The position numbers and the translations under genes are program-made. Below are positions 55,327 to 64,000 of a stretch of DNA of 64,000 bases, in pieces; position 1 is the first letter of the stretch, and every line of letters begins with the position of its first letter. This DNA is from Ignavibacteriota bacterium (GTDB taxonomy: Bacteria > Bacteroidota > Ignavibacteria > Kapaibacteriales > UBA2268). The stretch is from assembly GCA_019637995.1 (NCBI GenBank), contig JAHBUQ010000003.1, forward strand, positions 62,001-126,000, read 5' to 3'. Under the pieces are notes generated by a model, which worked only from the letters and a program-made list of their open reading frames with translations, had not been told where the DNA came from and made no database searches.

Positions 55327-56265
55327 ATGAAGATTACAGTTATCGGCGCCGGAAATGTAGGCGCAACCACAGCCCAAATTTTAGCCAACAAAGAGTTAGC
55401 AAATGATATCTATTTGGTTGATATCTTAGAAGGCATAGCCAAAGGCAAGGCACTTGATATGTACGAATCAATGCCGATTTTGCAATCAGATTCAAGAATC
55501 CACGGCACTTCAAATTATGAAGAAACAGCCGGCTCTGATATCGTAATTATTACAGCAGGACTTGCCAGAAAGCCCGGTATGACCCGCGACGACTTACTTG
55601 TAAAGAATGCCGCAATCGTTTCCTCATGCGCTACACAGGCTGTCAAATACTCTCCTAATGCGTATTTTATTGTAGTTTCAAATCCTTTGGATGTTATGAC
55701 TTATGTTACACTTAAAGTAACGGGCCTTCCAAAGCATAAAGTAATCGGTATGGCAGGCATTTTAGATACAGCTCGTTACCGCTCTTTCATTTCAATGGAA
55801 ACTGGATATTCAATGAAAGATATTCAGGCACAGCTTTTAGGCGGTCACGGTGATACTATGGTTCCTCTTCCAAGGTTTACAACAATTGCCGGTATCCCTG
55901 TTACTGATTTAATTCCAAAAGAAAGGCTTGATGAGATTGTGAACAGAGCTAAGAACGGCGGTATTGAAATCGTCAATTATCTCCAGACAGGCTCAGCTTA
56001 TTATGCTCCCGGAACTGCTGCTGTCGAAATGGCTGAAGCTATCGTTAAAGACCAAAAACGTGTACTTCCATGTACAGTTCTTCTTGATGGCGAATATGGT
56101 ATTTCTGATGTTTGTGTTGGTGTTCCGATTAAACTCGGTAAAGATGGTATCGAACAAATTATAGAACTAAACCTCAATAGTGAAGAAAAAGGTATGTTTG
56201 ATAATTCAGCTGAACATGTCAAGAAAACAATCCAGCAAGCTATGGAACTTATCAATAAGCAATAA
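55327..56265 (+). CDS. mdh: Malate dehydrogenase
   Basis: Oxidises malate to oxaloacetate with NAD in the TCA cycle. 312 residues, the lactate-dehydrogenase-like type of Chlorobi and Bacteroidota. The NAD loop VIGAGNVGATTAQ, the substrate-binding ARKPGMTRDDLL and the catalytic HGDTMVPL (His) are intact. GGAG lies 6 bases before the ATG. A bidirectional terminator follows. Confidence 0.97.
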   Translation: MKITVIGAGNVGATTAQILANKELANDIYLVDILEGIAKGKALDMYESMPILQSDSRIHGTSNYEETAGSDIVIITAGLARKPGMTRDDLLVKNAAIVSSCATQAVKYSPNAYFIVVSNPLDVMTYVTLKVTGLPKHKVIGMAGILDTARYRSFISMETGYSMKDIQAQLLGGHGDTMVPLPRFTTIAGIPVTDLIPKERLDEIVNRAKNGGIEIVNYLQTGSAYYAPGTAAVEMAEAIVKDQKRVLPCTVLLDGEYGISDVCVGVPIKLGKDGIEQIIELNLNSEEKGMFDNSAEHVKKTIQQAMELINKQ

Positions 56266-56291
56266 ATATATTTTAAATTTTACTTAAATAA

Positions 56292-56328
56292 AAAACGAGC
56301 TGACATTGAATATCAGCCCGTTTTTTTT
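56292..56328. terminator. Bidirectional terminator between mdh and the sensor kinase gene
   Basis: AAAACGAGCTGA (56292-56303) pairs with TCAGCCCGTTTT (56313-56324), one mismatch, with an T-run on plus (eight T) and TTTTTT on minus. Confidence 0.9.
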
Positions 56329-56348
56329 ATATCATCTAAACATACAAT

Positions 56349-58571
56349 TTAAATGTTCTTTTTTGCAGCTTTGAACATAAAAGTAACCAAATTGCCATCT
56401 TTATCGCCCAATGTATCAATCTTGAAATTGCCTCTCAGAAGCCTCATAGTTGAAGCTAATCTTGTCATTGAAATCAGCAAATCATCTTTGTCATATTTTA
56501 ATGCATCAATGATAGTATTTATATTATTATTGAAAATTTGCGACATTTCCATAATAATCGGATTTGGAGAGCCCAGAATTTGAAGTTCTACAACTCCTTC
56601 ATAAGAATTGTATTCCACATTCATGTTAAACTCAGCATAATTAATTCCATAAGAAAGCAGTGTCATAGATTCATTAAGAATTGATACCAACTGCATATCA
56701 TCAGCAAATACACTAATTTCATTGATTCCATCAGGTAAGTGGAATTCAGCTTTTTGAGCTCCACCGCTTAAATCATTTCTGAATTTATTTACAGCAGATT
56801 CTAATGACCTTCCTAAGCTAATTTCTGAAATTGCAAATTCACCGACGTCAATATCGCTGGATTTTGATGCATCTTCAATATCTGTAACATAAGTTAAGAG
56901 TTCTTCACTACTTGTGGTTGCAAGGTCAACATACATATCAAGTTCGTCTTCTGTTTCGTAAAGTTTATGTTTAAGCATTTGAAGCGAACCTTCAATACCT
57001 GTCAGAGAGTTTCTTAGTTGGTGGCTCATTTCTTTCATGAAATAAGACTTGGAGAAACTTGCCTCTTTAGACAGAATATTTGCAGTTTCGATTTGCTTAG
57101 TTCTGAATCTTGCATTTTCTTCTTCTAATTTTTCAATTGTAACGTCTCTACCAATAGAGTATATTAAACCATCGACAACTGAGAAGGTGAAACTCCAGCT
57201 AATCCATACTAAACTACCGTCAGGCTTCTTCATCCTCAAGTCAATTCTATCTGTATGGTCATTTTTACTGTTGGAATACATATTCTTAATTTGTTCAGCA
57301 TCATCAGAATTTTCAAGAAATTCCGCAAAATTACTACCGATAATTTCTTCAGGTGTTTTGGCTAAAATCGGTAATGCTGCAGGATTCATAGTTTTCCAAT
57401 TCAAGCTACTGTCCATAACAGCAATAATATCATTTGATGTATCAACTATTCGGCGCTGTGACCTTGTCATTTTCTCGGCAATATCCAACGCTTTAGCTTT
57501 ATTAGTAAGCTGAGTAAATACAAATCCGAAAAATGCCAAGCTAAGTATCAAAGCAGTTATAAATGATATATCGGGCAGATAACTCTGCATTTTTCCGCCA
57601 TAATTCGGTATTGAATAGAATCTTACTAAAAATTCCTGGTCAGCGATATTCAAAGTATGGTCACTTGATAAAATTGGCTCATAAGAACCGATAATATCAT
57701 AATTATCTGATTTAAATACTGAGTACTCTTTATTATTTCCGTCAAAGCCGATTATTTCAAAAATTATTGAGCTGTCACTCGGAACAGTAACTTTCTGTCC
57801 CATTCCTTCACCCGAAAGTGCTTCTTTGACGAACAAATCAAAGTTGATTTCGAGACTGATTACCCCTTGAAAATTTTCTCTTCTTTCTTCAAGGGTTTCT
57901 CTTTCAGTTCCTTTGACATATACAGGATAAAATATATAAAGTCCCGAAGTATCCTCACCTCTTAAGGTATAAACTTCGGTAGCTGACATTTTGTTCAGGT
58001 CACGAGCTTTGTTAATTGTTTCAATTGCTAATTCTTCACCACTGATATCATACCCAAGTCTGTGAATATTAGTAAATTCGGGTACAATATTCACAAAGGG
58101 ATAATATTTTTTCTTAATTCCATCAGTTTTTAATTCATAATCAAAGTAGCCCAAACCTTTGGCATTAATTATGAATAAATCCATATCTTCGTGTTTGACC
58201 TCGGGAATATATGCCACACTCAAGATTGAAGCATAGCTTCTTGTTGGTATTGTAGCATATAACTCAAAATAATCTTTAACAACTTCCACAAGCAAATCAT
58301 AAAGTCCATTCATAGAGTTAAGAACTTCAATCTGCTTATAATAATGTGCAGATACTCTATTCATAACCGAATTTGTAGCTTTATTGAATTCATTTGATAA
58401 TCCTGTTTCAATATTATCCTTAGCAAAATATCTTATCAAAAAACTTGCAACAATGAATATCACCAAGATTATGTAAGCAGGATAAGTTTGCTTAAAAGAA
58501 TAAATGCTTCTCTTTTTAGCAGATGTTTGTTTTAGAATTAACTCATAAGAATTTTGATTTTTATTATCCAT
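56349..58571 (-). CDS. CHASE/PAS sensor kinase with degenerate ATPase domain
   Basis: 740 residues: membrane segment (about 29-48), CHASE-type periplasmic sensor (about 80-310, LSVAYIPEVKHEDMDLF, GYDISGEELAIETINKARD), second membrane segment (about 335-355), PAS (about 370-485), HisKA with phospho-acceptor His517 (MSHQLRNSLTGI), and a C-terminal domain in the HATPase position. That domain lacks the Asn of the N-box, the DxGxG of G1 (here LGSPNPI) and the G2 glycines, so ATP binding is doubtful. Encoded 10 bases after a response regulator. Confidence 0.85.
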   Translation of the reverse strand: MDNKNQNSYELILKQTSAKKRSIYSFKQTYPAYIILVIFIVASFLIRYFAKDNIETGLSNEFNKATNSVMNRVSAHYYKQIEVLNSMNGLYDLLVEVVKDYFELYATIPTRSYASILSVAYIPEVKHEDMDLFIINAKGLGYFDYELKTDGIKKKYYPFVNIVPEFTNIHRLGYDISGEELAIETINKARDLNKMSATEVYTLRGEDTSGLYIFYPVYVKGTERETLEERRENFQGVISLEINFDLFVKEALSGEGMGQKVTVPSDSSIIFEIIGFDGNNKEYSVFKSDNYDIIGSYEPILSSDHTLNIADQEFLVRFYSIPNYGGKMQSYLPDISFITALILSLAFFGFVFTQLTNKAKALDIAEKMTRSQRRIVDTSNDIIAVMDSSLNWKTMNPAALPILAKTPEEIIGSNFAEFLENSDDAEQIKNMYSNSKNDHTDRIDLRMKKPDGSLVWISWSFTFSVVDGLIYSIGRDVTIEKLEEENARFRTKQIETANILSKEASFSKSYFMKEMSHQLRNSLTGIEGSLQMLKHKLYETEDELDMYVDLATTSSEELLTYVTDIEDASKSSDIDVGEFAISEISLGRSLESAVNKFRNDLSGGAQKAEFHLPDGINEISVFADDMQLVSILNESMTLLSYGINYAEFNMNVEYNSYEGVVELQILGSPNPIIMEMSQIFNNNINTIIDALKYDKDDLLISMTRLASTMRLLRGNFKIDTLGDKDGNLVTFMFKAAKKNI

Positions 58572-58581
58572 TGATCTAATA

Positions 58582-58956
58582 TTAATTGTTTATAAAAGCA
58601 TTGACTTCTTCAGCAAATGTCGAAACATTCACGGGCTTAGACATAAAGCCGTTAAATCCGGCTTGAATATATCTCGCTTTGTCACTTTCTGATGTAAAAC
58701 CGGAAACTGCAATTACCGGTAACGATTCAAATCCATCAATTTGCCGAATAATTTTCAAAGCATCCCAACCGTTGATTTCCGGAAGTAGAATATCAAGTAA
58801 TATGACATCAGGTTTGTTAGATCTTAGCCAATTTATACCGTCACGGGCATTATCAAAATCTTGAACGTTGTAGTTATTTTTTTTGAGTACAGAAGAGAAT
58901 AACTTTCTTATTGGAAAATTATCCTCAATAATGCATACACTTTTATTTTCTGACAT
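58582..58956 (-). CDS. Single-domain response regulator
   Basis: 124 residues, receiver only. Acidic pocket EDN (11-13), phospho-acceptor Asp55 (VILLDILLP), Ser85 and Lys107 (MSKP) are all present, so it should accept phosphate. No output domain. It lies between an OmpA gene and the sensor kinase gene, and probably partners the kinase. Confidence 0.94.
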   Translation of the reverse strand: MSENKSVCIIEDNFPIRKLFSSVLKKNNYNVQDFDNARDGINWLRSNKPDVILLDILLPEINGWDALKIIRQIDGFESLPVIAVSGFTSESDKARYIQAGFNGFMSKPVNVSTFAEEVNAFINN

Positions 58957-58980
58957 AAAATTCTCCCATAATTTTCTAAT

Positions 58981-60390
58981 TTATTCAATTAAAATTTCGA
59001 CACGTCTGTTCTGTCTTCTTCCTTCTTCGGTGTCATTAGGTGCAACACTGAAAAGAGAACCTTTCCAGCTCGCTATAATACTACCTTGAGGAACGCCTAC
59101 ACTTAACAAGTATTTCTCAACATTCTTTGCTCTCTCCATAGCCCTGGTAGCATTCTGCTCCAAATTACCCCTTGTATCAGAGTGTCCGATGATAATTACA
59201 CGTGCTGTAGGATTAGCAGCTAAATACTCTGCTACTTTGTCAAGATAACTTTTTATTTCGCCTGTTGTTTGTATAGAAGGTGAAGTTGGATAAGTAAAAG
59301 TTTCGGTTACACCTTTTCTGATTACAATTTCTCTCTTCTTTGCAATTTGATCTTGTTGTGTTGATTTTTGTGGCTCAGGTTTTGGTTTAGGAAGTTCGGC
59401 AGCTACTGATTTAGCTGTATCAATTTTATCGGGAATAACCTCTGCAATCTCAGCAGAGACTTGAGATACCTCAATATAATCCAATCTTGCTGTCGGGAAC
59501 TCAAAATCATCCATTGTTGAAACGTAAAGTACTCCTTCGTCATTTCTTGTGGAGGCTATATAATATGGCGGTGGGTCGTAAGTAGGGTCCCACCATAAAG
59601 TATCTAACTGTACAATGTCATTGCCGTATTTAATTTGAAAACCAAACCTTGCAAAAGTAGAATAAAAATACGAGTCATTATCATTTACTATTGAACTTCT
59701 TATGTTAAAATCAGCAAATGGAGTAAGTAAAAATCTTGCTTTATCCTTATAATCACCCACATAAAAATCATATCCAAAACCAAGTGTCACTCCTAAGCCG
59801 CCGAATGGCTTTGTAAATTCAGCCAAATACTCGTGCTGGACCTTGCCGGTATTAACATATTTTAGATTTTTTGCTCCTTCGTGATTAAGCATAAGCTCGA
59901 AAATCATGCCGATATTTGCATGAAGCCCTTCTACCGGCAAGTGATACTTTACCGATGGAGATATTGTAATTTGGTTATAAGTTGAGTTTACATCGAATGA
60001 ACTGTCTCTGTAGGGTACAATTGAGGCAGTTATAGCTCTCCTATCAAAAAAATTAAGTGTCAGCATACCAGACCAATATTCTCCGGGAGGTTTCCATTCA
60101 AGAACTCCACCAAAAAAGAAGCCACCACCTGAGGCTGTTTCATAAGTATGAAGGGGATTAAAAGGATTATTTGGCTGGTTTATAGTTCCGACATTCAGAT
60201 TACCAAAATAATGATTTAACACCATTCCGCCCTGAAGGCCATACCACCAAGTGCCGTATTGCCTCTGAACACGGAGGGTATCGCCACCGGAAAGCATATT
60301 GAAATACTGTAGCTCGCCAAGTGGTGCTTGTGAAAAAACCGCCGGTGAACAAATAATAAAAAGTAGTATATAATAGTATTTTCTTAACAT
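58981..60390 (-). CDS. OmpA-family outer-membrane protein
   Basis: 469 residues: signal peptide (ending AVFSQAP), beta-barrel region to about 310, Pro/Lys/Gln-rich linker (about 335-350), and a C-terminal OmpA domain (ARVIIIGHSDTRGN to RRQNRRVEILIE). The WYGLQGGMVLNHYFG barrel start resembles other Bacteroidota OmpA proteins. It lies 24 bases before the response regulator gene and 19 bases after the WD40/T9SS gene. Confidence 0.9.
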   Translation of the reverse strand: MLRKYYYILLFIICSPAVFSQAPLGELQYFNMLSGGDTLRVQRQYGTWWYGLQGGMVLNHYFGNLNVGTINQPNNPFNPLHTYETASGGGFFFGGVLEWKPPGEYWSGMLTLNFFDRRAITASIVPYRDSSFDVNSTYNQITISPSVKYHLPVEGLHANIGMIFELMLNHEGAKNLKYVNTGKVQHEYLAEFTKPFGGLGVTLGFGYDFYVGDYKDKARFLLTPFADFNIRSSIVNDNDSYFYSTFARFGFQIKYGNDIVQLDTLWWDPTYDPPPYYIASTRNDEGVLYVSTMDDFEFPTARLDYIEVSQVSAEIAEVIPDKIDTAKSVAAELPKPKPEPQKSTQQDQIAKKREIVIRKGVTETFTYPTSPSIQTTGEIKSYLDKVAEYLAANPTARVIIIGHSDTRGNLEQNATRAMERAKNVEKYLLSVGVPQGSIIASWKGSLFSVAPNDTEEGRRQNRRVEILIE

Positions 60391-60409
60391 ATAATATTTT
60401 GAATACGTA

Positions 60410-62308
60410 TCAATGTTCGACTATAAAAGGAATAGATTGAAAAATATTTTTGCCGATTAAATTAACAAAATACGTGCCGTTCACTATGTCCTTAGTTTCC
60501 AGTGTTATAGTGTGAGAGCCATATTTAAAATAATTTTTAATCTCTTTTCTGATTGCACCATTGATGTCAGTAATTGTGATTGTATAATCACCATCTTCAA
60601 CGATATCTGCAAGGATATTGGCTACAGAATTAGCCGGATTTGGATACATTGTAATACCGGGCAAAATTTCGCCGACCTGAATATGTCTGCTGAAAGCTGA
60701 TGGACATTCTTCGATAATTGTAAGCAAACCATCTTCGGTATTAATTACAAAACCATTCTCGGATTTAATTTCAAGAATTCGCATATAACCTGAATAATAC
60801 GGTCCTAAAAGCGAGAAAGCATCCAGCAAAGCTAATGTATCCTGTGATAAATCAAACACCACATTCAAACTAAGTGTATCAAATTCTCTACCGGAAACAT
60901 TTGTATGGTAATCAAGAATGTCAACAATCAATATTGGCATCTCGACTAATATTTCAAGATTGAAACTACTTTCCGGCAGGTCGCCCTCTTTGAAGTCATT
61001 ATCAGTAAGCACAGGAATTTTAAATTCTTCATTTAGAGATACCTGAATATCCGGTATATAAATTGAAAACTCTCTGAAGATTTTTGAATCTACCTGACTT
61101 TGATAAGTTGCTGGACGGTAAACCCTCCATATTTTGAAATCATTTGCTCTGCCTGCAGCTGATACAAAATTGCCGTCATGTGAAAAATCAACCGTAAGAA
61201 TATCAGCGCCGTAATCAATTTTAATTTTGGAATATTCGTATAAATTTTGAGTGTTATAGAATCTTAGAGTGCCGTCTAAGCTACCTGATACCATTAAATC
61301 ATCTATGGGTGATATCCTTAAAGAGCGTACATGACGTGTGTGACTTTCAAAGGTAGCCAATGGATTGTCCGAAACATAATCCCATAATTTCACCTTTGTG
61401 TCAGTACCGCAGGATGCTATCTTACTATTGTCAGGAGAAATATCAACAGACCAAATTACAGCATTGATTGTACCTTCACCGTGAGCATTTTTAGAAAATA
61501 TCAGGTCCTCAGATTCCACCATATAGCAGTCAATCATTCCGTTATATTCTGTAAGACATAGCCTGCTGCCGTCACGGCTAAACCTTACAGAATACAAATT
61601 TTCTGCAGAATTTGATTGAAATTTCTTGACATAATTCAAATTCAAATCGAATAAATATACAAATCCGTCTTTTGAAGTTGCCGCCACCAAACCACCATAA
61701 GCAGGAGTGCAGTCAACAGACCTGATTTCAGTTCCTACATCAATCACATTATTAATAATTATACCACCTGAGAAATCTATTTGAACCAAATAATTGCTTA
61801 CAGCTCCAAAAACAAGATTATCGTCATAAGGTACAGCATATTGAAGTGAACCGATTCTCGAAACATCAACCTGATTGGCAAGATTTTTATCATTCACATC
61901 CCAAAGTCTGACCATATTGTCAATTGAGGCTGTTAAGAAGTAATTTCCAGAAGGAGTAAATGCACCTGAATATACATAATCCTCATGCGAGCCGGCGGCA
62001 TGCCAGTAAAGTTGTGGAACAGGCATAACAGAATAACTGACACGAAATGATATCTGTCCGGCATTATTATTTGGAATTGTCCATTTGTAACTGTTTTGAG
62101 ATAAATTTTCTTCTATTAAAGTCCAGTCTTCATTATCGAAACGATAGAATAAATCTACGATTTCGTTTTCAGGGTTGTTCCAGATTATTTCAATTTCCTG
62201 ACCGGGGAATATTTGGGTATCATTGGTTGGATACAAAATAGCAACATCCTGTGAAAGGATGCTGAGTGGAAAAAAAATACATAATATTAATGTAAAAAAA
62301 TATTTCAA
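60410..62308 (-). CDS. WD40-repeat secreted protein with T9SS sorting domain
   Basis: 632 residues. A signal peptide is followed by an Ig-like domain (about 20-100), a WD40 beta-propeller (about 105-420; AFTPSGNYFLTASIDNMVRL, KIASCGTDTKVKLWDY, LMVSGSLDGTLRFYN), a linker domain and a C-terminal T9SS domain (ITMYPNPANSVANILADI to TYFVNLIGKN). Probably exported and surface attached. In an operon with surface proteins and a two-component pair. Confidence 0.88.
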   Translation of the reverse strand: MKYFFTLILCIFFPLSILSQDVAILYPTNDTQIFPGQEIEIIWNNPENEIVDLFYRFDNEDWTLIEENLSQNSYKWTIPNNNAGQISFRVSYSVMPVPQLYWHAAGSHEDYVYSGAFTPSGNYFLTASIDNMVRLWDVNDKNLANQVDVSRIGSLQYAVPYDDNLVFGAVSNYLVQIDFSGGIIINNVIDVGTEIRSVDCTPAYGGLVAATSKDGFVYLFDLNLNYVKKFQSNSAENLYSVRFSRDGSRLCLTEYNGMIDCYMVESEDLIFSKNAHGEGTINAVIWSVDISPDNSKIASCGTDTKVKLWDYVSDNPLATFESHTRHVRSLRISPIDDLMVSGSLDGTLRFYNTQNLYEYSKIKIDYGADILTVDFSHDGNFVSAAGRANDFKIWRVYRPATYQSQVDSKIFREFSIYIPDIQVSLNEEFKIPVLTDNDFKEGDLPESSFNLEILVEMPILIVDILDYHTNVSGREFDTLSLNVVFDLSQDTLALLDAFSLLGPYYSGYMRILEIKSENGFVINTEDGLLTIIEECPSAFSRHIQVGEILPGITMYPNPANSVANILADIVEDGDYTITITDINGAIRKEIKNYFKYGSHTITLETKDIVNGTYFVNLIGKNIFQSIPFIVEH

Positions 62309-62321
62309 ATTACAATCTATT

Positions 62322-63650
62322 TTATTTTATTAATTGCAGTTTCACATCTGCTCTTGATTCCTCAACACTAATATCATTTATAGGAAGTGCGGTGAATCTT
62401 ATATTGTAGAATCCCTGCGATGACAATTCGGGTGCTCGGAAAATAAAGGAATAGGTACCTTTGCGTACTTCTACTCGATTCATTATACCGTGTTCAGTTA
62501 TCAAGGGTTGCGTCCTTTTGCCTAACAAATCAGCTACATAAACAGACAAGTAAACATCATCATCTACTGTATATGTTATAGTAGTCTCATAGCTGAATAC
62601 TTCAGGACTTGCCTCAGCAAAAGATATTACAGACCTCGGCACTGTCAGACAGTCAGTAGCAAGAAGTGAATCTACTACATTTCCGTCAGGACGTAAAAAC
62701 GACCCGTAAAGTGCATAACAGTAATCTCCACCCCTGAATTCTAAATCATCAGGGTACATAGCATATCTTTGAGGTTTAGGATTATTAGAATCAACTATGA
62801 ATTCAGGATTGAATTTGTCGCCAGGTCTCCAGGTACCAATTAAGCGATCAAATGTGATATCTTCATCTGTTCCCAAAAATGGAGTACGGACGCCTCTGTA
62901 AACACTGTAGCCCAAAATATCATATTCCTGAACAGTCTGCCAGTAATATTGTGAATTTAGCTGTCCTAAATACTCTGCTCTGAAATAATCAAGTATAAAT
63001 TGACGGCGAATTGTATCATTAACAAATACATAGGTTATAGATGTTTCGTCTTCCATTGATATATTATCATCACCACCGTATAAAAGAGTATTTTGATTAA
63101 ATAATGAATCCTCTTCTATCTTAAATGCACATGCCTGATAATAATCATAAGGCTCTTTCCATCTCATTCTGTAATCAGGCAACTTTGGCTCTGTTGTAGA
63201 AACTACATAAGTACCGAGCAATACAGGTTTGTCCAATTCTACAGTTTCACAATTGTCAAAATTTTCAGGTCCAAGAATTGTTATCGTTACTCTGTCATCA
63301 TAAATTTGGAAATCAGTTCTGTAGCCATTTGTAGGTAGATTATTCCCCGGTGCTACATCCTGTCGCAGTTCTGTTCTTGTTTGGTTTATTCTGATATTTT
63401 CAGGTGAGATTTTAAAATCAAGGGTATCATCAAATGACAGAGTAAAAGTTCCATTGACAAATTTTATCCACTTTTCTGAATTACGCTCAATATACAAGTC
63501 AAATTCAAGCGTTTGTTTGTCCAAAAGTTTGGAATCATAAACTTTTATAAATGCAAGAGTATCCCGGACATCCTGGCTAAATGATACATTTGTAGCCAAT
63601 ATCGAAATTAATATAAATAAATATAATTTTATGTATGTGTTTTTCAGCAT
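62322..63650 (-). CDS. Secreted protein of unknown function
   Basis: 442 residues with a signal peptide (ending VSFSQDV). Mostly beta-rich; the C-terminal 80 residues (YTVDDDVYLSVYVADLLGKR to SSQGFYNIRFTA) look like an Ig-like FlgD/T9SS-type fold without the usual PNP motif. Two Cys-containing segments (FDNCETVEL, YYQACAFKI). Lies 13 bases before the WD40 gene and 41 bases after the partial gene at the window edge. Confidence 0.75.
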   Translation of the reverse strand: MLKNTYIKLYLFILISILATNVSFSQDVRDTLAFIKVYDSKLLDKQTLEFDLYIERNSEKWIKFVNGTFTLSFDDTLDFKISPENIRINQTRTELRQDVAPGNNLPTNGYRTDFQIYDDRVTITILGPENFDNCETVELDKPVLLGTYVVSTTEPKLPDYRMRWKEPYDYYQACAFKIEEDSLFNQNTLLYGGDDNISMEDETSITYVFVNDTIRRQFILDYFRAEYLGQLNSQYYWQTVQEYDILGYSVYRGVRTPFLGTDEDITFDRLIGTWRPGDKFNPEFIVDSNNPKPQRYAMYPDDLEFRGGDYCYALYGSFLRPDGNVVDSLLATDCLTVPRSVISFAEASPEVFSYETTITYTVDDDVYLSVYVADLLGKRTQPLITEHGIMNRVEVRKGTYSFIFRAPELSSQGFYNIRFTALPINDISVEESRADVKLQLIK

Positions 63651-63691
63651 TTTTCTAAAATAAGATTAAAAAATCTAATTCCGGTTTGATT

Positions 63692-64000
63692 TTATTTTAA
63701 GCCGCGATTATTCCAGCTTATGTTAAAATCTTTTGTATTTATTATACCGCTCAGATTGAAGTCTGAATTCAAATATCCCTCGCGGGTAAATCCAAGGAAT
63801 GCACTGCGGTGTTCAAAATCACGTGTGTAGTTATTCAAAAAGTTCATTTGCCCTGACAAGCCCTGAGCGTCATCAGCAAGGAAGCCGCCCTTGAGAGCAA
63901 ATATTTTGTTACCATCGTAATCAACATATACTAATCTTAATGCTGCTGCCCCACCTTCGACTATACTCGGGTCGCTAAGGTTATAAACAAGCTCGCGGGT
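63692..64000 (-). CDS. Dockerin-like end of a secreted protein, 5' part missing
   Basis: 103 codons including the stop; the start is beyond the right edge. The C-terminal GYLNSDFNLSGIINTKDFN resembles the calcium-binding loop of dockerin-like repeats common at the ends of Bacteroidota surface proteins. It is first of the operon in this window. Confidence 0.75.
   Translation of the reverse strand, partial: TRELVYNLSDPSIVEGGAAALRLVYVDYDGNKIFALKGGFLADDAQGLSGQMNFLNNYTRDFEHRSAFLGFTREGYLNSDFNLSGIINTKDFNISWNNRGLK

Noticed and set aside
1..64000. CRISPR arrays, insertion sequences, prophage or integrase genes
   Set aside because: Looked for regular spaced repeats, transposase motifs and flanking duplications; none was seen.

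Overview
The window is a 64 kb piece of an AT-rich genome from the Bacteroidota/Chlorobiota (FCB) side of the bacteria, most like an Ignavibacteria- or Kapabacteria-type lineage. The evidence is: C-terminal type IX secretion (T9SS) sorting domains on several secreted proteins; Bacteroidota-style promoters (TTG, 19 bases, TAnnTTTG); many genes without a Shine-Dalgarno sequence; a Chlorobium-type malate dehydrogenase; OmpA proteins with TSP3 repeats; and, unusually for Bacteroidota proper, flagellar genes. The lineage is an inference from gene content, not from a phylogeny.

Layout. 1-7415 (minus strand) is one stable-RNA and translation/transcription operon reading tRNA-Tyr, Gly, Thr, Trp, secE, nusG, rplK, rplA, rplJ, rplL, rpoB (rpoB runs off the left edge). 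tuf, usually found between tRNA-Thr and tRNA-Trp, is absent. 7633-16846 (plus) holds a tandem adenylate kinase, a YicC-type RNase, an RqcH/NFACT protein, a catalytic/non-catalytic pair of M16 peptidases, CheW and a LolC/E-like permease. 16850-19252 (minus) has a membrane protein, endonuclease III and a glycosyltransferase. 19303-25315 (plus) has rsmG, a TSP3/OmpA protein, a thioredoxin-like lipoprotein, an EVE-domain protein and acetoacetyl-CoA synthetase. An LVIVD-repeat lipoprotein (minus) is followed by mreBCD, lon, a mannose-1-phosphate guanylyltransferase and rtcB (plus), to 34436. Then come a lipoprotein and a double-OmpA protein (minus), asnS, a palindrome-studded SBBP/T9SS protein, a UvrD-type helicase, and fliLMNO behind a sigma-28-type promoter (43583-46149). 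46176-52693 (minus) has a DUF2142-type membrane protein, a TPR protein, an S41 protease, a candidate small RNA, a lipoprotein, a phosphoglucose/phosphomannose isomerase and a rhomboid protease. 52798-56265 has a T9SS protein, an Omp85-like protein and mdh. 56349-64000 (minus) is a tight surface-protein operon ending in a response regulator and a sensor kinase with a degenerate ATPase domain.

How genes work together. The left end is core translation and transcription. Cell shape (mreBCD), envelope assembly (LolC/E-like, Omp85-like, OmpA-type proteins), proteolysis (M16, Lon, S41, rhomboid) and T9SS cargo form an envelope theme through the rest. The PGI/PMI isomerase and the GDP-mannose enzyme fit exopolysaccharide or glycan supply. 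CheW and fliLMNO indicate chemotaxis-controlled swimming.

The most notable non-coding finding is a candidate small RNA at 50198-50267 (minus). It has the same TACTTTTG promoter octamer and 19-base spacing as the tRNA/ribosomal operon, a 10-bp stem, a C-rich loop carrying an anti-Shine-Dalgarno CCUCC, and its own terminator. Other good leads are 30-bp perfect palindromes in and beside a T9SS gene, two hairpins between rplL and rpoB, and phased A-tracts behind the stable-RNA promoter.
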